DNA from: Phycisphaerae bacterium
GTDB lineage: Bacteria > Planctomycetota > Phycisphaerae > Phycisphaerales > SM1A02
NCBI GenBank assembly: GCA_018656645.1
Contig: JABHZL010000077.1
Span: 1 to 34,213 of the forward strand
DNA: 34,213 bases
Direction: 5' to 3'
Below the pieces are notes generated by a model. The model saw only the letters and a program-made list of their open reading frames with translations. It did not search any database and was not told the origin of the DNA. Below, piece by piece: positions 16,034-24,495 of the stretch. How positions within the stretch are numbered: position 1 is the first letter of the stretch; each line of letters starts with the position of its first letter. A program made the translations under genes and the position numbers.

Positions 16034-17407
16034 ATGAATAAGGGGGCACAGAATACCCGCAAGGTCGGGTACAGTGTTGATATGTTTGTAGCACCTTTGG
16101 TAGTTATTCTTCTTGCAGCACCACATGGCGAATTTATTCAGCAAATTGATGGGTTTCTTGAGCCTATTCACGCCATAGAATTGCCAAATGGCGGGTTTGC
16201 GGTTGCTGATCGAATGGCAGATGAAGTAGTGCTACTAGATAGAAGTGGAAAACGTGTAGGAGTTTTGGGGGGTGAACACGAGTCGCCAATGCATCTTTCG
16301 ATAGTTGATGGTGAAGTTGTAGTTGATTCTGTGCCGACGACGCATCCAACTTGGGAAGGCGTAGAAATGAGAGCACCTGGGATCGGTGTGAAGACCCAGC
16401 ATGGATGGATTGTTCCTGATCGCCTTGGTCATTCGATTCATCATTTTGATCAAGAGGGCAACTCGATTGGGAAGTGGGGAACGCATGCAGTCTTGCCTCA
16501 TGAAGGAAATGGGAAATTGCACTATCCAGATTCCGTATCTCTTACACAAGATGGAAAACAACTTATTGTTTGTGAAGGGTTTGAAGGACGCATCCAAATT
16601 TTTGAATTAGGGGAAGGCGAACCTGAAGCCCCGCCACCGATTACAAATATCGCCCACTTTGGAAAGTACATCGACTCCTTCGGTGACCTTATTGTGGTCG
16701 GGGAGCCAGAACTTGGCGATATTTATTTGTTTCGTACTGGATTAAAAGTACCAATACAACTGACACGTTTTGGAGGTGAGGGAGATGCGCCGCACCAATT
16801 CAATTGGATCGATGGGCTATGGATTGGCGATGGGGTCGTGAAAGCAATCGGGAATGGAAGTTTGAAAACGTTCACTTTTGAGCACGACCCAGAAAGTAAA
16901 ATGCGTGCGATTCCAGGCATGGTGAAATTTCAACAATCTGTTACTGACACATGTTTCTCCGGACCGCTTGACAAAGGTATGGTGATGGCTAGTGCTTCTG
17001 ACATTGCAGTTTTAGAAGATAAAAAAAGTATGTGGACTGTCGATAGATCTGCAGAAACTGTGCAATTAGTATCCACTGAAGATTTTGTTCCATTGGTGAC
17101 TATCTCTGGGTTTGTTGAACCACAAGGTGTCGCAATTGAACGAAATGGCGATATTCTTGTGTCTGACATTGGTGCTTCACACATTAAACGTTTTTCTCCC
17201 GAAGGTGCATTACTCCTTACATTTGGTGAAAAAGGGTTCGACCCGCATCAGATGAATAAACCAGCGGGAATTACTGTGTTAGATGACGGGACTATCGTTG
17301 TGGTTGATTGGGGAAACCATCGTGCTCAGATGTATGATCACGATGGAACTTGGATTTCGACCTTTGGTCGAGGAAGATTTTGGACGAATAAAAATGTTGA
17401 AAAATAG
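16034..17407 (+). CDS. Secreted NHL-repeat beta-propeller protein
   Basis: This is a 457-residue exported protein with repeated propeller blades. The first repeats are FLEPIHAIELPNGGFAVADR and RSGKRVGVLGG; the last are EPQGVAIERNGDILVSDIG, MNKPAGITVLDDGTIVVVD and WGNHRAQMYDHDG, all classical NHL blade sequences. The N-terminus is a signal peptide with basic residues (K3, R9, K10) before a hydrophobic VAPLVVILLAAPHG. The start is uncertain: the ATG at 16034 gives the charged n-region, while the ATG at 16082 would leave room for regulatory DNA from the divergent transporter. The lipoprotein gene overlaps its end by 14 nt. NHL propellers bind ligands or proteins; its partner is unknown. Confidence 0.75.
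   Translation: MNKGAQNTRKVGYSVDMFVAPLVVILLAAPHGEFIQQIDGFLEPIHAIELPNGGFAVADRMADEVVLLDRSGKRVGVLGGEHESPMHLSIVDGEVVVDSVPTTHPTWEGVEMRAPGIGVKTQHGWIVPDRLGHSIHHFDQEGNSIGKWGTHAVLPHEGNGKLHYPDSVSLTQDGKQLIVCEGFEGRIQIFELGEGEPEAPPPITNIAHFGKYIDSFGDLIVVGEPELGDIYLFRTGLKVPIQLTRFGGEGDAPHQFNWIDGLWIGDGVVKAIGNGSLKTFTFEHDPESKMRAIPGMVKFQQSVTDTCFSGPLDKGMVMASASDIAVLEDKKSMWTVDRSAETVQLVSTEDFVPLVTISGFVEPQGVAIERNGDILVSDIGASHIKRFSPEGALLLTFGEKGFDPHQMNKPAGITVLDDGTIVVVDWGNHRAQMYDHDGTWISTFGRGRFWTNKNVEK
16054..16071. promoter_or_regulatory. Inverted repeat at divergent transporter/NHL junction
   Basis: TACCCG and CGGGTA are perfect 6-bp arms with a 6-nt spacer, located between the transporter start (16032) and the alternative NHL start (16082). 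The position fits an operator shared by divergent genes, but no regulator gene is adjacent and the repeat could be chance. Confidence 0.3.
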
Positions 17408-17774
17408 TGTACTACTTTTGCTTTTGCTCACAGGGTGCGCAACGAGCACAAACCCTCACGTTGTCAGTAATGCTAAGAATTGGACAGTGGAGTTTTCCCC
17501 TGCGCCGGATGAAATGCCATTGAACGAAGTATTCGAAATTACATCATGGGTACGAGGTACTAGTGAGGTAGATTCCTTACGTGTTGATGCTGCAATGCCA
17601 GCCCATGGACATGGCATGATGACAGACCCAAATACAACAAAGCAATCTGATGGTTCTTTTCTTACTACGGGCATGTTGCTACACATGCCCGGTGCATGGG
17701 AAATTTACTTTGATATTCGCTATGAAGGCGACATTGTTGAGCGTGCGCAGGTTCCTTTGGATTTAAAACCATAA
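17394..17774 (+). CDS. Small lipoprotein with YtkA/FixH-like domain
   Basis: This is a 126-residue exported lipoprotein. The N-terminus is MLKNSVLLLLLLTGC with a lipobox LTGC and Cys15 as the lipidation site. The rest is a single immunoglobulin-like beta domain resembling YtkA/FixH proteins: a buried ITSWVRG strand, the motif MPAHGHGMM at 68-76, and the LLHMPGAWEIYFDIRY strand pair. The His/Met cluster could bind copper. I place the start at 17394 because it begins the signal peptide; the frame is open further upstream without such features. It overlaps the NHL gene by 14 nt and converges on the di-haem peroxidase gene. The domain call is moderate; copper binding is inference. Confidence 0.75.
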   Translation: MLKNSVLLLLLLTGCATSTNPHVVSNAKNWTVEFSPAPDEMPLNEVFEITSWVRGTSEVDSLRVDAAMPAHGHGMMTDPNTTKQSDGSFLTTGMLLHMPGAWEIYFDIRYEGDIVERAQVPLDLKP

Positions 17775-17786
17775 ATTTGCAGCAGG

Positions 17787-18908
17787 TCAGCGTATTGGTG
17801 GAGATTTGAGGAGATGGTCAGGAGGGGGTGATCCAGTTAAGGATTTGAGGAAGGCAATGAGATCGACTTTGCCTTGCGTGTCGAGATCAAGTGGCACAAG
17901 GATTGTTTCGCGGTGATGATCTGCGGTGACGAAGTTTTCGAGCGTGGAGTAGTGTTCAACTACATCTGCAAGTGTCGCAAGTTGCCCTGCGTGCATGTAC
18001 GGTGGTGTTTTAGCAACGTTTCGTAAACTCGGCGTTCGAAATGCACCCCAATCTTCTCGTCTTCGTGCGATATGTTTTGAAATAATAGCGCGAGTACCTT
18101 TTTGATCATCGCTTTGCGCACTTCGAGCTGTGAATTTTGAGGTTTGTAATTTTTCAATTGCATCGAATCTTCCTGCGTCTCGTAGTGCTCCGCCATCAAG
18201 TGGACCCACTCCGACTGTATGAAAAGCACCATCGGTAAACCACGGTCCAAAATGACACCGTAGACATCCTCCTTCTCCGATGAAAAATAGTAGCCCGCGC
18301 TGCGCAGATTCACTCATTGCAGTTTTGTCGCCTAGTGCAAAGCGATCAAATGGCGCATCAAGTGCAACCAATTTTGTTTCGTAGGCAGCAAGACATTTCG
18401 CAACGTTAGCAGCAGTTTCATCAACTGGATCATCTTTAGAGTCGCCAAACACTTCTTGCCATAAAGTTGCGTACACAGGATCGCTTGTTACTATATTTGC
18501 GATGTTATTTCTATCTGCGCCCATTTCTGCTGGGTGTTCAAAGGTTTGAATAGGCTGACCCCAAAGCGTGTCTGCTCGCCCGTCCCAAAAAAACCACCGT
18601 TGATGCGCAGCATTTAGAACTGTCGGCGCGTTTCGAGTGACTGCGGAAATTCCTGTAGAAACGGCCTGCCCATCAGTGAAGTACAGTTCAGCTTTGTGGC
18701 AAGTAGCACACGAAACTTCGCCATTGGCTGAAAACTGTGGGTCAAAAAAGAGATGCTGCCCAATAATGGCAGCTTGTTCATTTTGTTCAACTGCATTTGT
18801 TGAATCAGATTCAATGATCGGATTCGCCATCGATTCAAGAAGAGAGAGTTGTTCTTGTGTGAAGATTGGTGGTACACAAAGGAGTGAAAGGATCAAGTAG
18901 AAGTTCAT
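17787..18908 (-). CDS. Di-haem cytochrome c peroxidase / MauG-like protein
   Basis: This is a periplasmic c-type cytochrome of the bacterial CCP/MauG family. A short signal peptide (MNFYLILSLLCVPPIFT) precedes two haem-binding motifs, C67-A-T-C70-H71 and C215-L-R-C218-H219. Other family marks are QHLFFDPQFSANGEVSC, RNAPTVLNAAHQRWFFWDGR, and a Met305 in PPYMHAG as a possible distal ligand. Peroxidases reduce H2O2 using electrons from cytochrome c or cupredoxin; MauG relatives instead oxidise protein side chains. The start overlaps the coaB stop in ATGA. Its 3' end faces the lipoprotein gene across 12 nt, and a joint role with it is plausible but unproven. Confidence 0.9.
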   Translation of the reverse strand: MNFYLILSLLCVPPIFTQEQLSLLESMANPIIESDSTNAVEQNEQAAIIGQHLFFDPQFSANGEVSCATCHKAELYFTDGQAVSTGISAVTRNAPTVLNAAHQRWFFWDGRADTLWGQPIQTFEHPAEMGADRNNIANIVTSDPVYATLWQEVFGDSKDDPVDETAANVAKCLAAYETKLVALDAPFDRFALGDKTAMSESAQRGLLFFIGEGGCLRCHFGPWFTDGAFHTVGVGPLDGGALRDAGRFDAIEKLQTSKFTARSAQSDDQKGTRAIISKHIARRREDWGAFRTPSLRNVAKTPPYMHAGQLATLADVVEHYSTLENFVTADHHRETILVPLDLDTQGKVDLIAFLKSLTGSPPPDHLLKSPPIR

Positions 18909-19546
18909 AAACAGATGTCCGTTATTTGTTCAATGAGCCAAAGGCTAAAGGCGGATTTTTTACAATCTCTAGGTGGAGAGAAGATTCGACCATCTTTGCA
19001 ATACACTGTTGCGGAAATGTTTTCTGCATCCATTGTTTCCAAAGGATTAGCAACAATTGCATCTACGCCTTTTCTTTCTAATTTTTCTTTTGCAACTTGC
19101 TCAAGGGTTTGTGGTTTGCCAAGAGCGAAGGCGATGATTCTTTGATCGTCCCTCGCAGACTTCGAAGCGCTTGCCACAATGTCTTGTGTTGGGACAAGTT
19201 CAAGGTTTAATTTTGTTTGTCGTGGTAGTTTGTCTTGAAGTGACCCGCCTTTTGGAGTGAAATCGGCAACCGCTGCAGCCATTATTAAATATTGATGACT
19301 TGGCCAATGCTGGTGGATAAGAGCATCTAGGTCGCGGGTCGAAGTGAAAGTGTGTGTTTGGAGGCGAGGGTGGCAATTTGGACTCTCGCAACCAGATCCT
19401 AGAAGAAGGGTCGTATGGAAACCAGCAATTGCCGAAGCGATGGCAAGTTGAGATCCAAGGTGCCCCGAAGAACGGTTTCCGATAAACCTGACGGGGTCGA
19501 TTTGCTCCCTTGTGGGGCCAGCAGTGATAAGAATAGTTGTTGACAT
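18905..19546 (-). CDS. coaB: Stand-alone phosphopantothenoylcysteine synthetase (CoaB domain)
   Basis: CoaB ligates cysteine to 4'-phosphopantothenate in coenzyme A synthesis. The sequence carries the DFP family opening ILITAGPTREQIDPVRFIGN with RSSGHLG, then AAAVADF, KLPRQTKLNLELVPTQDI and GVDAIVANPLE. The usual fused N-terminal flavoprotein decarboxylase (CoaC) is missing, so the protein is about 213 residues against about 400 for CoaBC. The ATG at 19546 gives the family's normal start; an ATG at 19585 would add 13 residues. The usual GFAxET segment reads AFALGKPQT, a local deviation. It is translationally coupled to the di-haem protein through ATGA. Activity as the main cellular CoaB is likely but not proven. 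Confidence 0.85.
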   Translation of the reverse strand: MSTTILITAGPTREQIDPVRFIGNRSSGHLGSQLAIASAIAGFHTTLLLGSGCESPNCHPRLQTHTFTSTRDLDALIHQHWPSHQYLIMAAAVADFTPKGGSLQDKLPRQTKLNLELVPTQDIVASASKSARDDQRIIAFALGKPQTLEQVAKEKLERKGVDAIVANPLETMDAENISATVYCKDGRIFSPPRDCKKSAFSLWLIEQITDICL

Positions 19547-19633
19547 GATGATCTGAGCCTTGCGGTAGGCGTGAATGCCGATCATACTACCGTTAACTCG
19601 GCGTGAAAACTCCGTTCATATCTAAAAGGTTTT

Positions 19634-21373
19634 ATGGCACGAAAAAGAAGAAAAAAAATAGGTGAGATCCTTGTCTCACAGCGAGTTGTGACGAAAGATC
19701 AATTCCGAGAGGCCTTAAAGGCGGCGGAAGGCACAGCAAAGCGAGTTGGTGAGTTGCTGATAGAGCAAGGCGCCTGTAATGAACAAGCGATCGTTAAAGC
19801 ACTTGCTGAACAATTCGACATGGATTACATCCCACTTGATGGAAGTGAAGGGTGTCCTACGCCAGATATGCAACTCATCCCAAAGGATGTCATCCAGAAA
19901 CATGCGATTTTACCACTGAGTAAAGAGGGCGGAAAACTTAAACTGATCATTCATGATCCACTGAATTTAGAATTACTTGACCTTTTGCGGTTTAGGCTTA
20001 ATTGTGAAATCGAACCAGCATTGTCGACAAAAGAAGCGATTCAAGCATTTATTTCCGGTGATTCTGGTGGCTCTGAATCGATGTTTACTGACAGTTCCCT
20101 CGTCACTGATTCAGTTGATGTGACAGTCGATCGAAGTGTTGATACTTCTGTTGATACGTCAATTGACGTAGACAGTGATCAGGCGCCTATTGTTAAACTT
20201 GTAACTCGATTGATTACCGAAGCGGTACGGAACAACACGTCTGATATCCACGTGGAACCGATGGAAGATCGTGTTGTCCTTAGATATCGTATCGACGGTG
20301 TTTGTCATGTTCGTGATAACTTGCCAAAGCGAATGCAAAGCGCGATTCTCGCACGTCTTAAACTTATGGCTGGTGTAAACATCGCCGAAAAACGTATTCC
20401 GCAAGATGGTCGCATTAAGATGGGTGTCGATGGGGATCAAATCGACTTTCGTGTTAGTGCTTGCCCTGCATATCACGGCGAATCAGTTGTTTTGCGAATT
20501 TTACGTCCCGATTCTGTACGAATCGGTTTGAGGAATCTTGGTTTTGAACAGGAAAACCTCGACAGATTTAACAAATTGATCCGTAGACCAAACGGCATTT
20601 TGCTTGTGACTGGTCCGACTGGTTCTGGTAAAACAACAACACTTTATTCTGCATTGGATGTATTAAACACTTCCGATCGTAAAATTATTACTGCAGAAGA
20701 TCCAGTTGAATATAGTTTTGCTGGTATCAATCAATGTCAAATACGTGAATCAATTGGTTTGACATTCTCAGCAATTTTACGTGCAATGTTGCGTCAAGCG
20801 CCTAACATTATTCTTATAGGTGAAATTCGTGACCGTGAAGTTGCAGATATCGCTATTCAAGCTGCGTTGACAGGTCACTTGGTTTTCTCAACACTGCATA
20901 CCAATGATGCGCCTTCTGCAATAACTCGTTTGATTGATATGGGTGTGAAGCCGTATCTTGTTGCAAGTTCGATTCAAGCAATCATGGCGCAGCGACTTAC
21001 AAGACTGCTTTGTTCAAAATGCAAAAAAGCAGATAAGTCACCAGATAAGAAATTCCTCAAACTGCTTGGAATTACCCCAGAAGAAGCAGCGAATGCAGAC
21101 ATTTGTAAACCAGTTGGTTGCAGTGTGTGTAATAATCGTGGTTACAAAGGTCGAAAAGCGATCTTTGAAATGATGGTTATGAATAATGAAACGCGAGAGT
21201 TAGCATTTAACCGAGCTCCGCTTGGACAACTTCGTTCTGCAGCTGTTCGAGGCGGGATGAAGTCTCTCGTGGAAGATGGAAAAATTAAAGTGCTTAGGGG
21301 TGATACAACTCCTGAAGAAATCGCACGATTCGCACAGGCTGAAGCTCTCCTTGATGGGAATGTAGATATTTAA
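19634..21373 (+). CDS. gspE: GspE/PilB-type assembly ATPase (first copy)
   Basis: This is a hexameric cytoplasmic ATPase that drives extension of a type IV pilus or type II secretion pseudopilus. The N-terminal MshEN/T2SSE domain covers about residues 8-145 (GEILVSQRVV, GELLIEQGAC). A linker at about 153-183 is built of repeated Ser-Val-Asp/Thr units. The core has SDIHVEPMEDRVVLRYRIDG, Walker A GPTGSGKT at 327-334, the Asp box AEDPVEYSF, Walker B IILIGEIRD and the His box TLHTNDAPSAITR. A zinc site is formed by C460/C463 and C496/C499. It lies 20 nt before pilT. A second GspE-like gene follows, so this one may be specialised. Confidence 0.92.
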   Translation: MARKRRKKIGEILVSQRVVTKDQFREALKAAEGTAKRVGELLIEQGACNEQAIVKALAEQFDMDYIPLDGSEGCPTPDMQLIPKDVIQKHAILPLSKEGGKLKLIIHDPLNLELLDLLRFRLNCEIEPALSTKEAIQAFISGDSGGSESMFTDSSLVTDSVDVTVDRSVDTSVDTSIDVDSDQAPIVKLVTRLITEAVRNNTSDIHVEPMEDRVVLRYRIDGVCHVRDNLPKRMQSAILARLKLMAGVNIAEKRIPQDGRIKMGVDGDQIDFRVSACPAYHGESVVLRILRPDSVRIGLRNLGFEQENLDRFNKLIRRPNGILLVTGPTGSGKTTTLYSALDVLNTSDRKIITAEDPVEYSFAGINQCQIRESIGLTFSAILRAMLRQAPNIILIGEIRDREVADIAIQAALTGHLVFSTLHTNDAPSAITRLIDMGVKPYLVASSIQAIMAQRLTRLLCSKCKKADKSPDKKFLKLLGITPEEAANADICKPVGCSVCNNRGYKGRKAIFEMMVMNNETRELAFNRAPLGQLRSAAVRGGMKSLVEDGKIKVLRGDTTPEEIARFAQAEALLDGNVDI

Positions 21374-21393
21374 AACACGGACGGAATTACTTT

Positions 21394-22497
21394 ATGTCAA
21401 CGATTCAAATAGATAGATTACTCGACACCGTTGTTCGCACTGGCGCATCGGATCTTCACTTAACAGTAGGTCGAAAGCCCACGTTACGTTTGCATGGTGG
21501 TTTAAAGAATCTTGATACAAAAGTACTTGATGGTGATGACTGTGTCGCGTTAATGAAGCAGATTACACCAGAAAAAGCACAGCAAGAATTGCAAGAAGAG
21601 GGCAGTTGTGACTTTGGTTTTGCCTTTGGCACCCAAGCTCGTTTTCGAGTCGCAATTTTCCGCCAACGTGGTGATATTACACTTTGCCTTCGGTTGATTC
21701 CAAACGAGTTGCTAACCTTTGAACAAATCGGTTTACCGAAAATTTTGAAAGAGTTGATTCGCAGGCCACGTGGGTTGTTTATTGTGACTGGGCCAACAGG
21801 CTCTGGCAAAACTACTTCACTAGCGACGATGATCGACTACGTGAATACAAATCTTGAGCGTCACATTGTGACAGCGGAAGATCCAATTGAATATTATCAC
21901 TATCACAAAAAATCGATTGTCAATCAGCGTGAAGTGGGCAATGATGTTCCGAGTTTCTCGGAAGCACTTCGGCGTGTATTGCGTGCAGACCCCGATGTGA
22001 TTCTTGTCGGCGAAATGCGAGACTTGGAAACAATCGAAGCGGCAATTCAAGCGGCAGAAACTGGTCACTTGGTTTTTGCAACCTTACATACCACCGGTGC
22101 TGCTGGCACGATCAACAGAATTGTCGATGCATTTCCAACGAATCAGCAGGAACAGGTGCGAGTGCAACTCTCCACATCTCTCATCTCAGTGCTCTCGCAA
22201 GTTTTGCTCCGAAGAATTGATAAATCAGGGCGGGTTGCTGCGTATGAATTCCTTGTCGTGACGCCTGCTGTTGCGAACTTGATTCGTGAAAATAAAACAT
22301 TCCGGATTGACTCAGCGATTCAAACCGGTCGTAAATTTGGCATGCAACTCCTTGATTCCCACCTTTGGTCGCTTTACGAACGGGGTATGATTGCAGCAGA
22401 AGAGATGATCGATAAGGGCAGGGACTCAAATGCATTAACCCAAAAGGTTCACAGTACAGGTGAAACAGTGGGTAGAACAGAGCTAGATGAGGACTAG
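21394..22497 (+). CDS. pilT: Type IV pilus retraction ATPase PilT
   Basis: PilT depolymerises type IV pili and powers twitching motility and DNA uptake. The 367-residue protein lacks the long GspE N-terminal domain and zinc site. It shows GASDLHLTVGRKPTLRLHG, Walker A GPTGSGKT at 133-140, the Asp box AEDPIEYYH, Walker B VILVGEMRDLET and the His box LHTTGAAGTINRIVDAFP. The retraction-associated C-terminal AIRNLIRE motif reads AVANLIRE, so its first Arg is replaced by Ala. The gene lies 20 nt after the first GspE and 174 nt before the second. PilT presence favours a retractable pilus over a pure secretion system. Confidence 0.92.
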   Translation: MSTIQIDRLLDTVVRTGASDLHLTVGRKPTLRLHGGLKNLDTKVLDGDDCVALMKQITPEKAQQELQEEGSCDFGFAFGTQARFRVAIFRQRGDITLCLRLIPNELLTFEQIGLPKILKELIRRPRGLFIVTGPTGSGKTTSLATMIDYVNTNLERHIVTAEDPIEYYHYHKKSIVNQREVGNDVPSFSEALRRVLRADPDVILVGEMRDLETIEAAIQAAETGHLVFATLHTTGAAGTINRIVDAFPTNQQEQVRVQLSTSLISVLSQVLLRRIDKSGRVAAYEFLVVTPAVANLIRENKTFRIDSAIQTGRKFGMQLLDSHLWSLYERGMIAAEEMIDKGRDSNALTQKVHSTGETVGRTELDED

Positions 22498-22520
22498 TGT
22501 AAGGAATATTAGATTTGCAC

Positions 22521-22549
22521 TTGATTTCTCTGCCTAATAAGTGAATAAT
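22521..22549 (+). promoter_or_regulatory. Candidate promoter upstream of second gspE
   Basis: TTGATT at 22521-22526 and AATAAT at 22544-22549 are separated by 17 nt, in the 174-nt gap between pilT and the second gspE. The hexamers match the housekeeping consensus only partly. It would let the second ATPase and the pseudopilin train be transcribed separately from pilT. Confidence 0.35.
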
Positions 22550-22630
22550 CTAGGTGGCAAAACTATAAAACAGCCCTCTTGCAGTTGTCAAAGGGTGTAG
22601 AAGAACCAATGATCTTCAAAGTGTAATGGC

Positions 22631-22655
22631 AGATATCCGAACCACTTGGATATCT
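22631..22655. promoter_or_regulatory. Perfect 8-bp inverted repeat before second gspE
   Basis: AGATATCC (22631-22638) and GGATATCT (22648-22655) are exact inverted arms around a 9-nt spacer. The repeat ends 2 nt before the GGAG ribosome-binding site (22658-22661) of the gene starting at 22672. It could be a protein operator or an mRNA hairpin controlling ribosome access. Confidence 0.45.
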
Positions 22656-22671
22656 ACGGAGTAAGAATACA

Positions 22672-24477
22672 ATGGCACAGGACCGAGTCAAAAAATCATC
22701 ATCAAGTAAGAGTGGTTCTAAATCTTCTAAAGCAGTCGATCCTTCCCAGCTAAAAGGTCGTAGGTTCGGCCGTGTATTGACCAAATTAAAAAAGTTAAAT
22801 CGAGAAAAAGTCCATGAAGCCCTGCAAGTTCAGAAATTGGCTCGCAAAAAGGGCGACCGAAGGAAAATTGGCGAAATCATGGTCGAAATGGGGCTCATCA
22901 AGGAGAATGATGTCCTTCAAGCCCTCTCTGGTCAGGCCGGTCTTCAGTTTATCAATTTAGAAGTCGATTCAATTCCAGATTCAGCAGTTGAAGCCTTGCC
23001 TATGGAAACTGCAACGACCTATGGAATTGCACCTGTTGCATATGATGAGAAAACGAAAACAATAACAGTTGCTTTAAAGACCCCAGATAACTTCCGAGCA
23101 GTTGATGATCTTCGCTTGCTTATGGGTTTCAAAGTGAATGCTGTTGTTGCCTTGCCCAAACAAGTTGATGAAGCAGTAAAGAAGAAATACTCCTCTGGCG
23201 GACCATCGATGTCCGACATGATGAACCAACTTGCTGAGTCGGACGACCTTTCTCGCTTTGGCGGGCGTGGCGACTCTGTGGATCTTGATGATCTCTCTTC
23301 AGCGGCAGGCGATAATAAAATTGTACGTTTACTGAATCTTGTACTTTTGCAGGCAATTAAAGACAAGGCATCTGATATCCACTTCGAGCCATTTGAAGAA
23401 GAATTTAAAATGCGCTATCGAATTGATGGTGTGCTCTATGAAATGGTCCCGCCTCCGATGCACTTGGCAATGCCAATCGTTTCTCGAATCAAGATCATGG
23501 CTAACCTTGATATCGCAGAACGCAGACTGCCTCAGGACGGTCGAATTGAATTGACAGTTGCTGCATCTCCTGTTGACCTTCGTGTTTCAGTGTTACCAAC
23601 AATGTTTGGCGAGTCAGTCGTAATGCGTGTGCTAGACAGATCGAACGTTCAATTGAGTATGGACAAGATCGGTTTACGTGCTTCTGATTACGACAAATTG
23701 GCAGATGTCATCAAAAGACCCAATGGCATTGTTGTCGTGACTGGCCCGACTGGTTCAGGAAAAACGACAACTTTGTACTCCGCCCTGAATGAATTAAATG
23801 ACCCAGAAACTAAAATTCTCACAGCTGAAGATCCTGTTGAATATGACATTGATGGCTTGATCCAATGTCAAGTGAATACGGACCAACAATTAACGTTTGC
23901 AAAACTACTACGTTCATTCCTGCGACAAGACCCAGACGTGATTCTCGTTGGTGAAATTCGTGACCTTGAGACTGCGCAAATTGCTGTGCAAGCTTCGTTG
24001 ACAGGTCACTTAGTGTTTACAACTGTGCACACCAACGATGCGCCGTCAACCATTCTTCGGCTTGTTGATCTTGGGGTTGAAAGTTTCTTGATTACGGCAA
24101 CAGTAGAAGCAATTGTTGCGCAGCGATTGGTGAGACGAATTTGTGATCAGTGTAAAGAAGAATACGAGCCAAGTGATGAGGAGTTACTTGAATTGCAACT
24201 GCATCGTGAAGATGTTGCAGGTCGTACATTCTTTAGAGGTAAAGGGTGTGATTCTTGTAACAGCAGTGGATACCGCGGACGTTTAGCATTGTTTGAAATT
24301 ATGGAATTTGATGATTCTCTCCGCGAATTAATTCTTTCTCAAGCATCGACTGCGGTTATTCGCGTCGAAGCACAAAAACGTGGGATGCGATCCCTTCGAG
24401 AATGCGGAATGCTCTCGATTTTTGACGGCCAAACAACAATAGATGAAGTGGTTCGAGAAACCATTACTAACGAATAG
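22672..24477 (+). CDS. gspE: GspE/PilB-type assembly ATPase (second copy)
   Basis: This is the second pilus/secretion assembly ATPase. It begins with a Ser/Lys-rich tail of about 25 residues, then two MshEN-like segments (FGRVLTKLKKLNREKV and IGEIMVEMGLIKENDV). The core carries SDIHFEPFEEEFKMRYRIDG, Walker A GPTGSGKT at 358-365, AEDPVEYDI, Walker B VILVGEIRDLET and the His box TVHTNDAPSTILR. A CDQC/CDSC zinc site follows. At 601 residues it has full family length. It is followed 18 nt later by the platform gene, so it is the more likely motor for the pseudopilins downstream. A GGAG site lies 10 nt before the ATG. Confidence 0.93.
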   Translation: MAQDRVKKSSSSKSGSKSSKAVDPSQLKGRRFGRVLTKLKKLNREKVHEALQVQKLARKKGDRRKIGEIMVEMGLIKENDVLQALSGQAGLQFINLEVDSIPDSAVEALPMETATTYGIAPVAYDEKTKTITVALKTPDNFRAVDDLRLLMGFKVNAVVALPKQVDEAVKKKYSSGGPSMSDMMNQLAESDDLSRFGGRGDSVDLDDLSSAAGDNKIVRLLNLVLLQAIKDKASDIHFEPFEEEFKMRYRIDGVLYEMVPPPMHLAMPIVSRIKIMANLDIAERRLPQDGRIELTVAASPVDLRVSVLPTMFGESVVMRVLDRSNVQLSMDKIGLRASDYDKLADVIKRPNGIVVVTGPTGSGKTTTLYSALNELNDPETKILTAEDPVEYDIDGLIQCQVNTDQQLTFAKLLRSFLRQDPDVILVGEIRDLETAQIAVQASLTGHLVFTTVHTNDAPSTILRLVDLGVESFLITATVEAIVAQRLVRRICDQCKEEYEPSDEELLELQLHREDVAGRTFFRGKGCDSCNSSGYRGRLALFEIMEFDDSLRELILSQASTAVIRVEAQKRGMRSLRECGMLSIFDGQTTIDEVVRETITNE

Positions 24478-24495
24478 CAAATTGGAGTCTGACAC

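Noticed and set aside
16033-16062. TTG start for the transporter at 16062
   Set aside because: It would extend into the divergent gene; the internal ATG at 16032 gives a normal N-terminus.
17283-17393. Upstream extension of the lipoprotein frame
   Set aside because: It lies inside the NHL coding region and would bury the signal peptide and lipobox.
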